A program made the translations under genes and the position numbers. From NCBI GenBank assembly GCA_963763475.1, contig CAVXOR010000004.1, positions 372,001-436,000 of the forward strand: a stretch of DNA of 64,000 nucleotides. The letters are read 5' to 3'. Shown piece by piece: positions 50,974 through 58,621 of the stretch (position 1 is its first letter; every line of letters starts with the position of its first letter). The stretch comes from AC-32 sp963763475. GTDB taxonomy: Bacteria; Actinomycetota; Thermoleophilia; Gaiellales; Gaiellaceae. The notes under the pieces were generated by a model. The model was not told the DNA's origin. It ran no database searches and worked only from the letters and a program-made list of their open reading frames with translations.

Positions 50974-50999
50974 GGGGGCCGCGCGGCGGCCCCCCTTTT
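50974..50999 (+). terminator. Rho-independent terminator
   Basis: GGGGGCCGC (50974-50982), loop GCG, GCGGCCCCC (50986-50994), then CTTTT. It ends the transcript of the 51-residue secreted peptide. Confidence 0.82.
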
Positions 51000-51007
51000 G
51001 CGCTCCT

Positions 51008-51174
51008 ACCCTCGTAACCTCCTCAACCACCAGCACCGCTGGTTGGTCGGTGTCCGTCGTCTCGTTGCCGAGCACGCACAGCGTTCTTTTGCCGAGGTGG
51101 ATCGTGTCGCCCTCGCGCCAGTCCGGAACCGGCACTCGATAGCCTCGACGGCTCGGCCGCGAACTACCTGTAAG
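51008..51174 (-). pseudogene. Decayed copy of the PDWR-type small gene
   Basis: The minus strand reads AEPSRLSSA, then after one surplus base VPDWREGDTIHLGKRTLCVL and DTDQPAVLVVEEV. This follows the intact gene at 52115-52318 (AEPPTLSSAVPDWRIGHTIH). In-frame stops precede AEPSRL, and no start remains. Confidence 0.68.
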
Positions 51175-51330
51175 GTCGCCTCTAGCGAGAGCGGCCGCCC
51201 CTCTCTCCCGTGCTCTCCAAAGATGCGGTTGTGCGTTGTTGGCCGCTCTCGTACTTTTTCGGAAACGCGCGACCCCTAGGGCCCATAGCCAGCGGCGAAC
51301 AAGGCCATCGAGCAGGGGAGCGAGCGCGAG

Positions 51331-51365
51331 GTGTTCGCACCGCCCGGGCAGGTCACGCGCTGGCC
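51331..51365 (+). repeat. 35-bp repeat, copy 1
   Basis: GTGTTCGCACCGCCCGGGCA then GGTCACGCGCTGGCC. It matches 52738-52772 with 5 mismatches, all transitions, in the same orientation. It can be read as the coding tail VFAPPGQVTRWPC. Confidence 0.6.
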
Positions 51366-51378
51366 CTGTTAGGGAACG

Positions 51379-51408
51379 CTAAGAAGGAGCCTCTCGGCTC
51401 CCTCTTAG
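51379..51408. terminator. Hairpin downstream of the DVEGH-repeat peptide gene
   Basis: CTAAGAAGGAGCC and GGCTCCCTCTTAG pair with one mismatch around a TCTC loop. It lies 30 bp past the stop of the minus-strand peptide gene. No T run follows. Confidence 0.5.
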
Positions 51409-51438
51409 GCTTGGGCTTGGGTTCCGGAGCCCGGGGAC

Positions 51439-51660
51439 CTACAGCTTGTGCGAGCCCAGGTTCACTGCGTTCTTGTGCATATGGCCCTCGACGTCGTCGC
51501 CCTCGTCGTTGGCCAGCTTGTGCGAGCCCTTGTTCACTGCGTTCTTGTGCATATGGCCCTCGACGTCATCGCCCTCGTCGTTGGCCAGCTTGTGCGAGCC
51601 CTTGTTCTGGTGGGCCTCGACGTCCTCGTCGATCCGAGTCTCGTTGTCCTGATCCTTCAT
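51439..51660 (-). CDS. Tandem-repeat peptide with DVEGH units
   Basis: A 73-residue highly charged protein from ATG 51660 (ribosome-binding site AGAAGGAGGAG). After MKDQDNETRIDE come three units: DVEAHQNKGSHKLANDEGD, then DVEGHMHKNAVN plus KGSHKLANDEGD, then DVEGHMHKNAVN plus LGSHKL. Units 2 and 3 are almost identical at DNA level over about 60 bp. There is no Cys and no hydrophobic segment. The regular units could be repeated cores of a modified peptide, or a disordered acidic protein. A longer in-frame start exists at 51729. Confidence 0.75.
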   Translation of the reverse strand: MKDQDNETRIDEDVEAHQNKGSHKLANDEGDDVEGHMHKNAVNKGSHKLANDEGDDVEGHMHKNAVNLGSHKL

Positions 51661-52114
51661 CGAACTCCTCCTTCTTCGAGCTTTACGAAACTTGACCACC
51701 TGACGCAATTCGTCATCGAAATCTTCCATGCAGCTTCAAACATGCGAGCCGGGGTAGGGCTTACCGTCAGCACGCCCGGTGACCTCTCTGCTGAGATCAG
51801 GGGAGAGCGCGGCGGGTCCCACCACGGGGGGTTAGAGGGCGGCCCCGGGCTGAGGCTTCCGTCAGATCTCCGGGTGACCGTTCGGGTTGAGGCCACGGGG
51901 AGAGCGCGGCGACCTCAAGCGGCCCCGGCTCACGCTTCTACCGTGTCACCAGCTGCCGGGATGCGCATCCGGGGAAGCACCTACGAGTTGCGAGCCGTAC
52001 CGGCACCCTGGCGACGCCCGCGAGGGCTAGGAGGGAGCCGGGGCGATCCCTCTCCGTGGACGAACCGCCGTCAGTCCTCCGGAAGCGCCCGGCTCCCTCC
52101 TTGAATAGATCCGG
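51661..52114. other. 454-bp region without a gene; holds a long hairpin
   Basis: Apart from the possible upstream extension of the repeat-peptide gene (to 51729) and the hairpin at 52030-52100, I see no gene. GGGGAGAGCGCGGCG occurs twice (about 51803-51817 and 51898-51912). Confidence 0.45.
52030..52100. terminator. Long GC-rich hairpin next to the PDWR-type gene
   Basis: GGAGGGAGCCGGGGCG (52030-52045) pairs with CGCCCGGCTCCCTCC (52086-52100) with a single bulge, around a 40-base loop. It lies directly beyond the stop of the minus-strand gene at 52115. It may be a terminator or a small structured RNA. Confidence 0.5.
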
Positions 52115-52318
52115 TTAGGTGTCTGAGCCTGCGATGTCCTCAACGACCAGAACCGGCGGTTGGTCGCCGTCATCGTCTCGCTTGCCGATCACGCGCAGTG
52201 TTCTCTTGCCGAGATGGATCGTGTGACCGATCCGCCAGTCCGGAACCGCGCTCGAAAGCGTCGGCGGCTCGGCCGGCGCGCCGTCCTCAATCTCGAGCCT
52301 GAATAGAAAACCTGCCAA
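52115..52318 (-). CDS. Small PDWR-type protein, intact copy
   Basis: A 67-residue protein: AGFLFRLEIEDGAPAEPPTL, SSAVPDWRIGHTIHLGKRTL, RVIGKRDDDGDQPPVLVVED. TTG 52318 is chosen because GAGAGGAGGAG lies at ideal spacing. The beta-rich pattern suggests a small barrel. It is divergent from the secreted protein gene at 52380. A decayed copy lies about 1.1 kb away in the same orientation. Confidence 0.72.
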   Translation of the reverse strand: MAGFLFRLEIEDGAPAEPPTLSSAVPDWRIGHTIHLGKRTLRVIGKRDDDGDQPPVLVVEDIAGSDT

Positions 52319-52379
52319 TCCGACTCCTCCTCTCCGGTGGGGCCGGACGGCAGAGCGACTATAAACCGAGGTAGGCACT

Positions 52380-52721
52380 ATGAGGCGCTTGCCCATCCTC
52401 CTGCTGCTCGCCGCGGTGCTATGTGCTGCTCCGACAGCCGCGGTGACGGCTGGGACCTCCGCGGGCGGCTTCCGAACGTGCGGGTCGATCAAGGCCGAAG
52501 GGGTCTGGCACCAGGTGATCCTCGAGCAAAAGGTTCGCTTCCGCAGCGGAGCGTGTCTCTTTGCGCGCCGCCTCGCCGTTCACTGCCTGGGGTATCGAAC
52601 CGCAGCTCCGGGTTGGAAGTGCCGGTTGCACCCGTACCCGAACAAGAGGGTGGCCGCAGTGATCGAACGTCATAACCCTTGGAAGCTCGTGACGGTCTAC
52701 AACGGCCCGATCGGCGAGTAA
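52380..52721 (+). CDS. Small secreted Cys-containing protein
   Basis: A 113-residue protein with a signal peptide (LPILLLLAAVLCAAPTAAVT) and a mature part with four Cys (FRTCGSI, GACLFARRLAVHCLGY, WKCRLHPYP). The order recalls other short exported actinobacterial proteins in which two disulfides hold a compact domain. Function is unknown. Confidence 0.75.
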   Translation: MRRLPILLLLAAVLCAAPTAAVTAGTSAGGFRTCGSIKAEGVWHQVILEQKVRFRSGACLFARRLAVHCLGYRTAAPGWKCRLHPYPNKRVAAVIERHNPWKLVTVYNGPIGE

Positions 52722-52737
52722 GCCCTGCGGTCGGCGC

Positions 52738-52772
52738 ATGTTCGCGCCGCCCGGACAGATCACGCACTGGCC
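52738..52772 (+). repeat. 35-bp repeat, copy 2
   Basis: ATGTTCGCGCCGCCCGGACA then GATCACGCACTGGCC, the counterpart of 51331-51365. It reads MFAPPGQITHWPR followed by a stop. Confidence 0.6.
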
Positions 52773-52907
52773 GCGCTGACGTGCGTTGCCACGCTAGCGA
52801 TTCCCCCGAGGTACCACCGGGGTCTGCACCGCGCGCACAGTTCCGGCATTCCCGACACACCTGTCTGGCTCAGCCATGCGGGGGCGGCTTGCCGCTGCGG
52901 TATCGGA

Positions 52908-52981
52908 TGGGCCCGCCTGGATTCGAACCAGGGACCAACGGATTATGAGTCCGCTGCTCTGACCAGCTGAGCTACGGGCCC
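52908..52981 (-). tRNA. tRNA with CAU anticodon (probably Ile2, possibly elongator Met)
   Basis: 74 nt: acceptor stem GGGCCCG/CGGGCCC, D arm GCTCAGCTGGTCAGAGC, anticodon loop CTCATAA, T arm CCTGG-TTCGAAT-CCAGG, discriminator A, CCA not encoded. The GGGCCC acceptor and A discriminator resemble tRNA-Ile2, whose C34 becomes lysidine, more than elongator Met; initiator features (mismatched first pair, three G:C anticodon pairs) are absent. Confidence 0.92.
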
Positions 52982-53235
52982 GGCCGCGGTCTAGCGTAAC
53001 GCCGTCACGGGATCCACAACGAGTCGCCGCCGGAGCCGGGCTTTGCCCGGCGGGAGGCTCACGTCGACACGCCAGGATCAAGACCAGCAACAGGCGCGGG
53101 CCCGGCCCGCCAAGCGTAACCTGGGCGTCGGGTTTGCCTGCGTGCAGTTCGGCTAGACGGAACCTGGGTCGAACCCTCACAATAGGCCGCGTTGTTCCGC
53201 ACTCCAGGGCCGTCCACGAAGGAGGGTGGCGAACG

Positions 53236-53688
53236 GTGAAGGTCTTCCAGCACGAACGGCAGCTTCGAACTACAGGCGGGCTCGCTGTCCGCGACATCAC
53301 CGACGAGGTCATCGATGCCGTCCGCGAGAGCGGCGTGGTCGACGGCATCGCCTGCGTCTACTCGCCCCACACGACCTGCTGTGTGCGGGTGAACGAGTTC
53401 GAGAGCGGCTTCCTGGAGGACTTCGCCTCCATGCTCAAGCGCCTCGTGCCGAGCGAGACCTACTACGCACACGACGACTGGGACCGGCGCACCGAGAACA
53501 TCTGCCCCGAGGACATGGACTTCGGCAACGGCCACTCGCACTGCATGGCGATGCTGCTCGGGACCGCGGGCGAGTCGATCCCGGTGCGCGACGGCGAGCT
53601 CTGCCTCGGCACCTGGCAGCGCGTGCTCTTCTTGGAGCTCGACCGCGAGCGCGACCGCCGCTGGATCGTGCAGGTGGTCGGAACCTAG
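53236..53688 (+). CDS. YjbQ/UPF0047 family protein
   Basis: A 150-residue single-domain protein. Conserved segments include SPHTTCCVRVNEFESGFLED, DFGNGHSHCMAMLLG (the putative metal or substrate pocket with several His) and LGTWQRVLFLELDRERDR. Family members have weak thiamine-phosphate synthase activity and unclear in vivo roles. GTG 53236 gives the usual family start KVFQHERQLRT. Its end overlaps the opposing DUF2017 gene by 4 bases. Confidence 0.92.
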   Translation: MKVFQHERQLRTTGGLAVRDITDEVIDAVRESGVVDGIACVYSPHTTCCVRVNEFESGFLEDFASMLKRLVPSETYYAHDDWDRRTENICPEDMDFGNGHSHCMAMLLGTAGESIPVRDGELCLGTWQRVLFLELDRERDRRWIVQVVGT

Positions 53689-54137
53689 CTCGACAGCGCT
53701 TCGATCAACTGCTCCTGCATCCATGAGAGGTAGCCGTAGACGGCGAGCGCCGGCGCGCGCGGGTCGTCGGGCCGTAGCTCCCCCGCGAACGTGTCCTCTT
53801 GGACGTCGAGGCGCGTGCCGAGGACGAGGCGCAGGTCGTTCAGCGCCCGTAGCCAACTGTCGGCCTCCTCGGCGCTGAGCCGGTCGCGCTCGACCGTCTG
53901 CGCGACGAGGTCGAGCGCCGCGCGGCGGCCGTCGAGCAGCTCGCCGGCCATCAGGTCACGGTAGGCGCGCTCGTCGTCGTCCTCGTCGTACGCCGGCGGG
54001 AACAGCCGCCGCAGCGACGGGTCGCCCGGTGCGCCGTCCAGGAGCGCGCGCAGCTCCTGGACCAATCCGGCGAGCAGCCGGCGCTCGTCGTGCGAGAGCC
54101 GCAGCCGCACCTCTCCCCCCTCGCCGCGCTCGAACAC
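53685..54137 (-). CDS. DUF2017 family protein
   Basis: A 150-residue helical protein, VRLRLSHDERRLLAGLVQEL to YGYLSWMQEQLIEALSS. FPPAYDEDDDERAYRDLM and WLRALNDLRLVLGTRLDV match the actinobacterial DUF2017 family, which nearly always follows clpS. It starts one base after the clpS stop, so it is co-transcribed and presumably works with the Clp system. Confidence 0.9.
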   Translation of the reverse strand: MFERGEGGEVRLRLSHDERRLLAGLVQELRALLDGAPGDPSLRRLFPPAYDEDDDERAYRDLMAGELLDGRRAALDLVAQTVERDRLSAEEADSWLRALNDLRLVLGTRLDVQEDTFAGELRPDDPRAPALAVYGYLSWMQEQLIEALSS

Positions 54138-54138
54138 G

Positions 54139-54429
54139 TCAGTCCTGCCGCATGGTCGCCCAGAGCCCGTGCGCGTGCAGCCGCGCGACGTCGTACTCCG
54201 CCTTCTCGCGCGTGCCGGTCGAGACGACCGCCTTGCCCTCGTTGTGCACCTGCAGCATCAGCTGCGTCGCCTTCGCCTTCGAGTAGCCGAACAGCTTCTG
54301 GAGGACGAGCGTCACGTAGGACATCAGGTTGATCGGGTCGTTCCAGACGATCACGATCCACGGCCGGTCCCGCTCGAAGTCCTGAACCTCGCGTGGCGCC
54401 TCTACCTCGACCGGAGCAGCGGTGCTCAC
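54139..54429 (-). CDS. clpS: ATP-dependent Clp protease adaptor ClpS
   Basis: A 96-residue adaptor with the conserved core PWIVIVWNDPINLMSYVTLV, LQKLFGYSKAKATQLMLQVH and GKAVVSTGTREKAEYDVARL. ClpS recognises N-degron substrates and delivers them to the ClpA/ClpC N domain. GTG 54429 is the only start that gives the usual short N-terminal arm. It lies 4 bases after the phosphoesterase stop. Confidence 0.96.
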   Translation of the reverse strand: MSTAAPVEVEAPREVQDFERDRPWIVIVWNDPINLMSYVTLVLQKLFGYSKAKATQLMLQVHNEGKAVVSTGTREKAEYDVARLHAHGLWATMRQD

Positions 54430-54433
54430 GTGC

Positions 54434-55174
54434 TCACGCGACGCGGACGGAGTTGCCGTCGAGCTCGAAGACGAAGAAGTCGCGTGCGAGCGAGGGCACG
54501 GCCACGTTGTACACCGGCACGTCACCGACCGCGCCCTGGAAGGCGCCGACGTGTGCGTGGCCGTGGAGCACGAGCTGCGGATGGTGTTCGGCGATCGGCC
54601 CGGCCAGCCGGTCGGAACCGAGGAACGCGTAGATCCCGCGCGGCTCGCCCTCTAGCGTGGTGGCGCTCGGCGCGTAGTGCAGCAGCGCGACCCGGTAGTC
54701 GCAGCCGGCGATGGCGGCGAGGCCCGCGTCGAGCGCGTCGACCTCGGCGCTCGTCTCGGCGTAGACCTGGCGCAGGAGCGGCTCGCCGAAGTCCGGCAGC
54801 GCGGAGTCGGGGAAGCCGCCGACGAAGCCCTTCACGCCGGCGATCCCGAGGCTGGCGCCGTCGAGCTCCTGGATCGCGTGGCCACGGTCGATCATCCCCA
54901 CGCCGGCGCCCTCGAGCGCAGTCGTCAGCTCGGCGGCCTGGTTGCAGTGCCAGTCGTGGTTGCCGAGCACGGCGTAGACCGGCGTCTCGAGCGGCGCGCA
55001 CAGCTCGGCGAGCAGCTCACCCTGCTCGAGCTCGCCGTAAGTGGTCAGGTCGCCGGCGAGCAGGATCGCGTCCACCTCGCCCTCGACGACGCCGAGGGCG
55101 CGCTCGATCTCGTCGCGGTTGACCTCGTCGCAGTGCACGTCGCCCGCCGCGGCGACGCGGATCGGCCTCGCCAT
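54434..55174 (-). CDS. Calcineurin-like metallophosphoesterase
   Basis: A 246-residue protein with the metal-ligand motifs of the family: GDVHCDE, LLAGDLTTYG, VLGNHDW and VLHGHAHVGAF. The motif order GDxH-GDxx-GNHD-GHxH is complete. It probably hydrolyses a phosphodiester or phosphoprotein; the substrate is unknown. It precedes clpS on the same strand with a 4-base gap and is divergent from the nucleotidyltransferase gene. Confidence 0.92.
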   Translation of the reverse strand: MARPIRVAAAGDVHCDEVNRDEIERALGVVEGEVDAILLAGDLTTYGELEQGELLAELCAPLETPVYAVLGNHDWHCNQAAELTTALEGAGVGMIDRGHAIQELDGASLGIAGVKGFVGGFPDSALPDFGEPLLRQVYAETSAEVDALDAGLAAIAGCDYRVALLHYAPSATTLEGEPRGIYAFLGSDRLAGPIAEHHPQLVLHGHAHVGAFQGAVGDVPVYNVAVPSLARDFFVFELDGNSVRVA

Positions 55175-55225
55175 GGGCGCAGATTCAACCGATTGAGGCG
55201 AACCGGTGACGGGTACGACCGCCGA

Positions 55226-55786
55226 GTGCCGCCCGAAGCCGACAATCCGTTCGAGCAGCTGCTCGAGACGCTCAAGCTCGCCGCAGCCGCGCTGCGCGAG
55301 GCCGACGTGCGCTTCGTGCTCGGCGGCGGCCTCGCGATCTGGGCGCGCGGGGGGCCCGAGACCGAGCACGACGTCGACTTCTTCATCAAGCCGGCCGACG
55401 CCGAGCGTGCGCTGCACGCACTGGACGAAGCGGGCTTCCGCACGGAGGAGCCGCCGGAGGGCTGGCTCTACAAAGGCTTCCGCGACGACGTGATGGTCGA
55501 CCTGATCTACGAGCCGACCAGCTTCGAGATCGACGACGAGTTCCTCGACCGAGCCGAGGTGCTCGAGGTGCAAGCGGTGCGAATGTCGGTGATGCGCGCC
55601 GAGGACGTGCTCGTGACGAAGCTGCTCGCGATGCGCGAGCACGAGGTCGACTACGACCGGGTGCTCGAGATCGCCCGCACCGTCCGCGAGCAGATCGACT
55701 GGGACGAGGTGCGCGACCGGACGAACGGCTCGCCCTACGCGAAGGCGTTCTTCACCCTCGTCGACGAGCTGGGCGTGAGCGCCTGA
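55226..55786 (+). CDS. Nucleotidyltransferase-fold protein
   Basis: A 186-residue protein with a minimal nucleotidyltransferase pattern: FVLGGGLAIWARGGP (the Gly-rich hG motif) and EHDVDFFIKPAD (the D-x-D pair), then VMVDLIYEP (third acid). Related proteins include AbiEii-like toxins and DUF-type aminoglycoside nucleotidyltransferases; no antitoxin gene is adjacent. Its TGA overlaps the ATG of the next gene. Confidence 0.82.
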   Translation: MPPEADNPFEQLLETLKLAAAALREADVRFVLGGGLAIWARGGPETEHDVDFFIKPADAERALHALDEAGFRTEEPPEGWLYKGFRDDVMVDLIYEPTSFEIDDEFLDRAEVLEVQAVRMSVMRAEDVLVTKLLAMREHEVDYDRVLEIARTVREQIDWDEVRDRTNGSPYAKAFFTLVDELGVSA

Positions 55787-56835
55787 TGCGCGTCGTCGTC
55801 GTCGGCGCGACCGGCAACGTCGGCACCAGTCTCCTCGACGCGCTTGCCGGCGAGCCGCAGGTGGAGTCGGTGCTCGGGCTCGCGCGGCGCCTGCCGGACG
55901 TCGAGCTGCCGAAGGTCGAGTGGGCTCGAGCGGACGTCGCGGCGGGCGAGCTCGCGGCGCACTTCCGCGGTGCGGACTGCGTCGTCCACCTCGCGTGGAA
56001 GATCCAGCCCTCGCGCGACGCGGCCGCCCTGCGCGCGACCAACGTCCACGGCTCGGCCCGCGTCTTCCTCGCGGCCGCCGAGGCGAAGGTGCCGGCGCTC
56101 GTGTACGCCTCGTCGGTGGGCGCGTACTCACCGGGGCCGAAGGACAGGCGCGTGGACGAGAGCTGGCCGACCGGCGGGATCTCCTCGAGCTTTTACTCGC
56201 GCCACAAGGCCGAGGTCGAGCGGATCCTCGACCGCTTCGAGGCCGAGCATCCGAAGACACGAGTCGTGCGGGTCCGGCCGGGCCTGATCTTCAAGCGCGA
56301 GGCCGCGACCGGGATCAGACGCCTGTTCGCGGGGCCGTTCGTGCCGGGCCGCCTCTTGCACCCGCGGCTGTTGGCGTTCGTTCCGGATCTGCCGCGCCTG
56401 CGCTTCCAGGCCGTGCACTCACGCGACGTCGGCGACGCGTACCGGCGCGCGATCGTCGGCGACGCGCGCGGAGCGTTCAACGTGGCAGCCGAGCCCGTCC
56501 TCGACCCGCAGGAGCTGGCCCGCCTGCTGCAGGCGCGCACGGTGCGCGTTCCCGAACGGCTGGCACGCGCTGCCACCGACCTGACCTGGCGCCTGCACCT
56601 GCAACCGACGCCTCCGGGTTGGGTCGACCTTGCCCTGAAGGTGCCGCTGCTCGACGTCTCACGGGCGCAGGACGAGCTCGGCTGGCACCCGCATCGCACG
56701 GCCGGGGAGGCACTGCTCGAGCTGCTCGCCGGCTTGCGCGCGGGAGCCGGAGCGCCGACGCCACCGCTCGACCCGGACGAGGGCGGGCCGGCGCGGACGC
56801 GCGAGCTCGCGGGCGGAGTCGGAAGCCGCGATTGA
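55786..56835 (+). CDS. NAD-dependent epimerase/dehydratase (extended SDR)
   Basis: A 349-residue protein. The NAD-binding motif GATGNVGTSLLDAL starts the chain, VYASSVGAYSPGP holds the catalytic Ser, and YSRHKAEVE the Tyr-x-x-x-Lys pair. It probably acts on a nucleotide sugar or a sterol-like substrate. The ATG overlaps the preceding stop (TGATG), so the two are coupled. Confidence 0.9.
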   Translation: MRVVVVGATGNVGTSLLDALAGEPQVESVLGLARRLPDVELPKVEWARADVAAGELAAHFRGADCVVHLAWKIQPSRDAAALRATNVHGSARVFLAAAEAKVPALVYASSVGAYSPGPKDRRVDESWPTGGISSSFYSRHKAEVERILDRFEAEHPKTRVVRVRPGLIFKREAATGIRRLFAGPFVPGRLLHPRLLAFVPDLPRLRFQAVHSRDVGDAYRRAIVGDARGAFNVAAEPVLDPQELARLLQARTVRVPERLARAATDLTWRLHLQPTPPGWVDLALKVPLLDVSRAQDELGWHPHRTAGEALLELLAGLRAGAGAPTPPLDPDEGGPARTRELAGGVGSRD

Positions 56836-56853
56836 CGAGCCCCGCGAGTCGGG

Positions 56854-57897
56854 TCAGGCGACTTTCAGGGCTTCGATCTCGCGGTTGACCGCGAGCTGCT
56901 CGAGCGCGCTGGCCTCGATCTGCCGCACGCGCTCGCGGGTCAGGCCGAGCTCGCGCCCGATCGCCTCGAGCGAGGCCGGATCGCGGTCACCGTTCAGGCC
57001 GTAGCGGCGCTTCAGCACTTCCTGCTCCCGGTCGGGCAGATCCGCGACCGCGCGGTGCAGCACCTCCTGCTCGAGGCTGACGGTCAGCTCCTCCTCGGGC
57101 GCGGCCTGGTCGGCCGGGAGCAGGTCGCCGAGGGCGGCGTCGCTGTCCGAGCCGAGCGGCCGGTCGAGGCTCGTGATCGCCCGCGCCGCCTGGCGCACTT
57201 CGCGCAGCTGCTTCAGCGGAAGCTTCGCCTGCTTGGCGATCTCCTCTTCGGTCGGCTGCCGGCCGAGCTTCGGCGCGAGCACTCGCTCGGCCCGCGCGAT
57301 CTTCTGCTCGCGGTCGGCGATGTGCACCGGGATCCGGATCGTGCGCGCCTTGTTGGCCACCCCACGCTGGACGGCCTGGCGAATCCACCACGTCGCGTAG
57401 GTGGAGAACTTGAAGCCCTTGCGCCAATCGAACTTCTCGACGGCGCGGATCAGCCCGATGATCCCTTCCTGGATCAGGTCGAGCAGCGAGAGCCCGTGGC
57501 CCTGGTAGCGCTTCGCGATCGAGACGACCAGGCGCAGGTTCGAGTTGATCATCCGCTCCTTGGCCTCCGCATCCCCGCGCTCGATCCGCTTGGCGAGCTC
57601 GATCTCCTCCTCCTTGGTCAGCAGCGGCCAGCGCCCGGCCTCGTTGAGGAACAGCTGCAGCGCGTCGGTGGTCGCCACGGCGAGATCGCCGTTCACGTAG
57701 GTGCTCTCCTCGTGCTCGCGCCCACAGTCGTCCGTGACCTCGATCCCGCGCTCCTCGAGCTGCTCGTACAGCCGGCCGATCTCCTCGTCGTCGAGCTCCT
57801 CGGAGGAAACGAGCTCGTTGAGGTGCGAGAGGTTGACGCAGCCATCGTCCTCACCTCGGGACAGCAGCGTGTTCAGCAGGGCCGTGTGTTCGGTCAT
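56854..57897 (-). CDS. rpoD: Sigma-70 family RNA polymerase sigma factor, RpoD/SigA-like
   Basis: A 347-residue sigma factor with a short region 1.1-like N-terminus (CVNLSHLNELVSSEELDDEE), region 1.2 (ALQLFLNEAGRWPLLTKEEE), region 2 with LRLVVSIAKRYQGHGLSLLD, LIQEGIIGLIRAVEKFDWRK and STYATWWIRQAVQR (-10 recognition), region 3 and region 4 with RERVRQIEASALEQL (-35 recognition). The full set is that of a group 1 or close group 2 factor. Whether this is the main or an alternative housekeeping factor cannot be decided from one window. Confidence 0.93.
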   Translation of the reverse strand: MTEHTALLNTLLSRGEDDGCVNLSHLNELVSSEELDDEEIGRLYEQLEERGIEVTDDCGREHEESTYVNGDLAVATTDALQLFLNEAGRWPLLTKEEEIELAKRIERGDAEAKERMINSNLRLVVSIAKRYQGHGLSLLDLIQEGIIGLIRAVEKFDWRKGFKFSTYATWWIRQAVQRGVANKARTIRIPVHIADREQKIARAERVLAPKLGRQPTEEEIAKQAKLPLKQLREVRQAARAITSLDRPLGSDSDAALGDLLPADQAAPEEELTVSLEQEVLHRAVADLPDREQEVLKRRYGLNGDRDPASLEAIGRELGLTRERVRQIEASALEQLAVNREIEALKVA

Positions 57898-57937
57898 ACC
57901 GGTCCCCTTCCCGCTACCCCGGGGGTCGAAAACGGGG

Positions 57938-58519
57938 TCAGAGCAGTCCGCAGAAACGCGCCGTATTCGGCCAAGGGTAGTAGCCGCGGCCGGTACGGTG
58001 CGCGCGCTCGGCGACCCACATCTGCTCGAGCGGCGTCCAGCGGTCGGCCCAGCCCTTGCGCAGCAGGAAGCGCGGCGCGTACGTGCGCATGAACCCCCGG
58101 TCCATCTGCAGGCCGCCCCAGTACGGGTCGCCAGAGTCGCTCCAGCCGCCCTCGTAGCGGTGGATGCAGAGCCAGCCCCGCTTGTGCGGCGGATGGGCCG
58201 CGAGCCAGCTGACGCGGCGCACCTGGGTGCGCCAATAGCTGAGCGCGCGCGGCGAGTGCAGCGGTGCTGCGAGCCGGGCGTGGCGAGCGCCGATCACGGT
58301 CTGCCAGCGCCAGGCGGTGCTGCGCAGGCGTCGCACGAGGGCCGGGTTGACGTGGCGCCTCTGCTTGCTCTGGTGCGACTGCGGGTGCCGCACGCTCTTG
58401 GTGGCAGCCCGATGCGCCCGTTTGAGTGGCAGGCCCGACGCCGCCGCCAGCGTCGCCGCCGCAGCTGCGCAGATCAGCAACGCAGCAAGCATGGGCAAGA
58501 GCAGACGTTTTGGTTTCAC
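57938..58519 (-). CDS. Secreted transglycosylase-like (resuscitation-promoting-factor-type) protein
   Basis: A 193-residue exported protein. Signal peptide (LLLPMLAALLICAAAAATLA), a basic linker, then the transglycosylase-like domain with WLCIHRYEGGWSDSGDPYWG, GLQMDRGFMRTYAP, WTPLEQMWVAERAHRTGRG and YYPWPNTARFCGLL. The Glu in HRYEGGW is the expected catalytic acid. It cleaves peptidoglycan. The GTG start follows GAGGAGGGG. It is divergent from the MFS gene across about 200 bp. Confidence 0.9.
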   Translation of the reverse strand: MKPKRLLLPMLAALLICAAAAATLAAASGLPLKRAHRAATKSVRHPQSHQSKQRRHVNPALVRRLRSTAWRWQTVIGARHARLAAPLHSPRALSYWRTQVRRVSWLAAHPPHKRGWLCIHRYEGGWSDSGDPYWGGLQMDRGFMRTYAPRFLLRKGWADRWTPLEQMWVAERAHRTGRGYYPWPNTARFCGLL

Positions 58520-58608
58520 CGCAGTGACCCCTCCTCTGGAGTCCGACTCGTCTTGGCTCTACCGGGCGCGTCCGCGGACGGCGCGACAGCACACGCTCAG
58601 TGGCCTTT

Positions 58609-58621
58609 GGTCGATTCGACC
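58609..58621. promoter_or_regulatory. 13-bp palindrome between divergent genes
   Basis: GGTCGATTCGACC is a perfect palindrome around one base, 90 bp before the transglycosylase-like gene and 100 bp before the MFS gene. It may be an operator; the regulator is unknown. Confidence 0.4.

Noticed and set aside
52679..52948. An 89-codon plus frame ending PPGFEPGTNGL
   Set aside because: The end is the antisense of the tRNA gene at 52908-52981 and the start lies inside a real gene in another frame.
55226..55786. The nucleotidyltransferase-fold gene as the toxin of a type IV toxin-antitoxin pair
   Set aside because: No antitoxin-like gene adjoins; its coupled neighbour is a sugar-nucleotide-type epimerase.
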